A model generated the notes under the pieces. That model was given only the letters and a program-made list of their open reading frames with translations, made no database searches and was not told the DNA's origin. The position numbers and the translations under genes were made by a program. 7,530 nt of DNA from JACJYE01 sp964432875. Lineage in GTDB: Bacteria; Bacteroidota; Bacteroidia; Chitinophagales; Saprospiraceae. The DNA lies in contig CAYSPJ010000189.1 in assembly GCA_964432875.1 (NCBI GenBank), forward strand, positions 1 through 7,530, read 5' to 3'. Positions 6,685 through 7,530 of the stretch are shown here, piece by piece. Each line of letters opens with the position of its first letter. Position 1 is the stretch's first letter.

Positions 6685-6708
6685 CCGCTCACTCAAAGCA
6701 ACACCAAA

Positions 6709-7485
6709 ATGGAACAACCACTCATCCTGGTAACCAATGATGACGGCATCACGGCCCCGGGCATCCGCACCTTGGTAGAAGCAGCCCGCCAACTCGGTAA
6801 AGTCGTCGTGGTAGCGCCCGACTCCCCCCAATCCGGCATGGGTCATGCCATTACCGTCCACGCCCCCATCCGGTTGCACCCGGTGGAGGTCTTCGAAGGC
6901 ATCGAATCCTATGAATGTTCTGGCACGCCGGCCGACTGTGTGAAGCTGGCGCGCCACGTGGTGCTAAAAGGGCGCAAACCCGCCCTCTGCGTGTCTGGCA
7001 TCAACCACGGCTCCAATGCATCCATCAACATCATCTATTCCGGTACTATGTCAGCAGCAATGGAGGCTTCGCTGGAAGGCATCCCCTCTATCGGCTTTTC
7101 CCTGCTGGATTATTCGCACCAGGCAGATTTCAACCCCAGCCGCCCTTTCGTCAAGCAGCTCATGGAATGGGTACTGGCGCACGGCATGGAGGAAGGCAGC
7201 CTGTGGAACGTCAACATCCCCAATCTGCCTGCCGAACGGATCAAAGGCATTAAAGCCTGCCGCCAGGCTGATGCGCGCTGGGTAGAAGATTTCACCGAGG
7301 CAGTCGACCCCCGCGGCCAACGTTATTTCTGGCTCACCGGCCGTTTTGAAGACAACGACCCCCGCGAGGATACGGACATCAAAGCCCTGGAAGCAGGCTA
7401 CATCTCGGTAGTGCCTTCAATGCATGATTTGACCAACCACCAGGCGCTGAAACGGCTGAAAGCCAATGGGCTGGTGGCAAAATGA
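6709..7485 (+). CDS. surE: 5'/3'-nucleotidase SurE
   Basis: A metal-dependent cytoplasmic phosphatase that removes phosphate from nucleoside 5'- and 3'-monophosphates, linked in other bacteria to stationary-phase survival. The 258-aa product shows all family motifs: VTNDDG near the N-terminus (D11, D12, metal ligands), APDSPQSGMGHAIT (36-49, Ser42), YECSGTPADCVKLA (68-81), and SGINHGSN (96-103, Asn99, metal ligand). The order and spacing fit T. maritima SurE (D8, D9, S39, N95). The length is typical. ATG 6709 is chosen over an in-frame TTG at 6682, because that TTG is part of the -7 box and the family begins just before the VTNDDG strand. It is divergent from hemH with 198 bp between them, and no gene follows within the window. 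Confidence 0.97.
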   Translation: MEQPLILVTNDDGITAPGIRTLVEAARQLGKVVVVAPDSPQSGMGHAITVHAPIRLHPVEVFEGIESYECSGTPADCVKLARHVVLKGRKPALCVSGINHGSNASINIIYSGTMSAAMEASLEGIPSIGFSLLDYSHQADFNPSRPFVKQLMEWVLAHGMEEGSLWNVNIPNLPAERIKGIKACRQADARWVEDFTEAVDPRGQRYFWLTGRFEDNDPREDTDIKALEAGYISVVPSMHDLTNHQALKRLKANGLVAK

Positions 7486-7530
7486 GCAAAGGGGGCTGCC
7501 CTGCATAGCCATCCGGTTAAGCCATAAATA

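Noticed and set aside
6507..6692. 61-codon minus-strand frame in the hemH-surE spacer
   Set aside because: It overlaps the hemH start and the surE promoter and has no recognisable features.
7484..7510. Possible next gene starting at ATGA overlapping the surE stop
   Set aside because: The frame from this ATG stops after eight codons (MSKGGCPA), so no downstream gene starts here.

Overview
The window looks like a chromosomal segment of a moderately GC-rich member of the Bacteroidota, possibly Saprospiria/Lewinella-like (a lineage guess only). The clearest clue is the promoter style: surE and the sulfatase gene are preceded by TAnnTTTG boxes, the -7 element of the Bacteroidota primary sigma factor, and strong Shine-Dalgarno sequences are scarce. 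It is draft sequence: a run of exactly 100 N interrupts the first gene, and the window opens inside a 7-bp tandem repeat.

Layout. 1-54: seven and a fraction copies of AAAGGTT. 62-3202 (minus): a large fused PD-(D/E)XK nuclease and SF1B (UPF1/Dna2-like) helicase, with the N gap just before its nuclease core. 3203-3457: a non-coding spacer. 3458-4975 (minus): an exported S1-type formylglycine sulfatase with a signal peptide and a CSPSR active-site motif. 4976-5487: about 500 bp with no confident gene. It holds the sulfatase promoter, a weak 96-codon reading frame on the minus strand, a plus-strand TAATTTTG box, and a textbook intrinsic terminator that also faces the plus strand. 5488-6510 (minus): ferrochelatase (hemH). 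6511-6708: a divergent spacer with the surE promoter. 6709-7485 (plus): the 5'-nucleotidase SurE. 7486-7530: nothing recognisable.

The four solid genes do not form one pathway: they cover DNA processing, sulfate-ester hydrolysis, the last step of haem synthesis, and nucleotide dephosphorylation. The three minus-strand genes are separated by 255 and 512 bp, so they are probably separate transcription units and not an operon.

I see no clear new multi-gene system. The items most worth a second look are: a possible ~80-nt plus-strand small RNA bounded by a -7 box and a terminator near 5319-5415; an apparent cysteine-rich insertion between the catalytic His and Glu of ferrochelatase; the unresolved gap in the nuclease-helicase; and the heptamer array.
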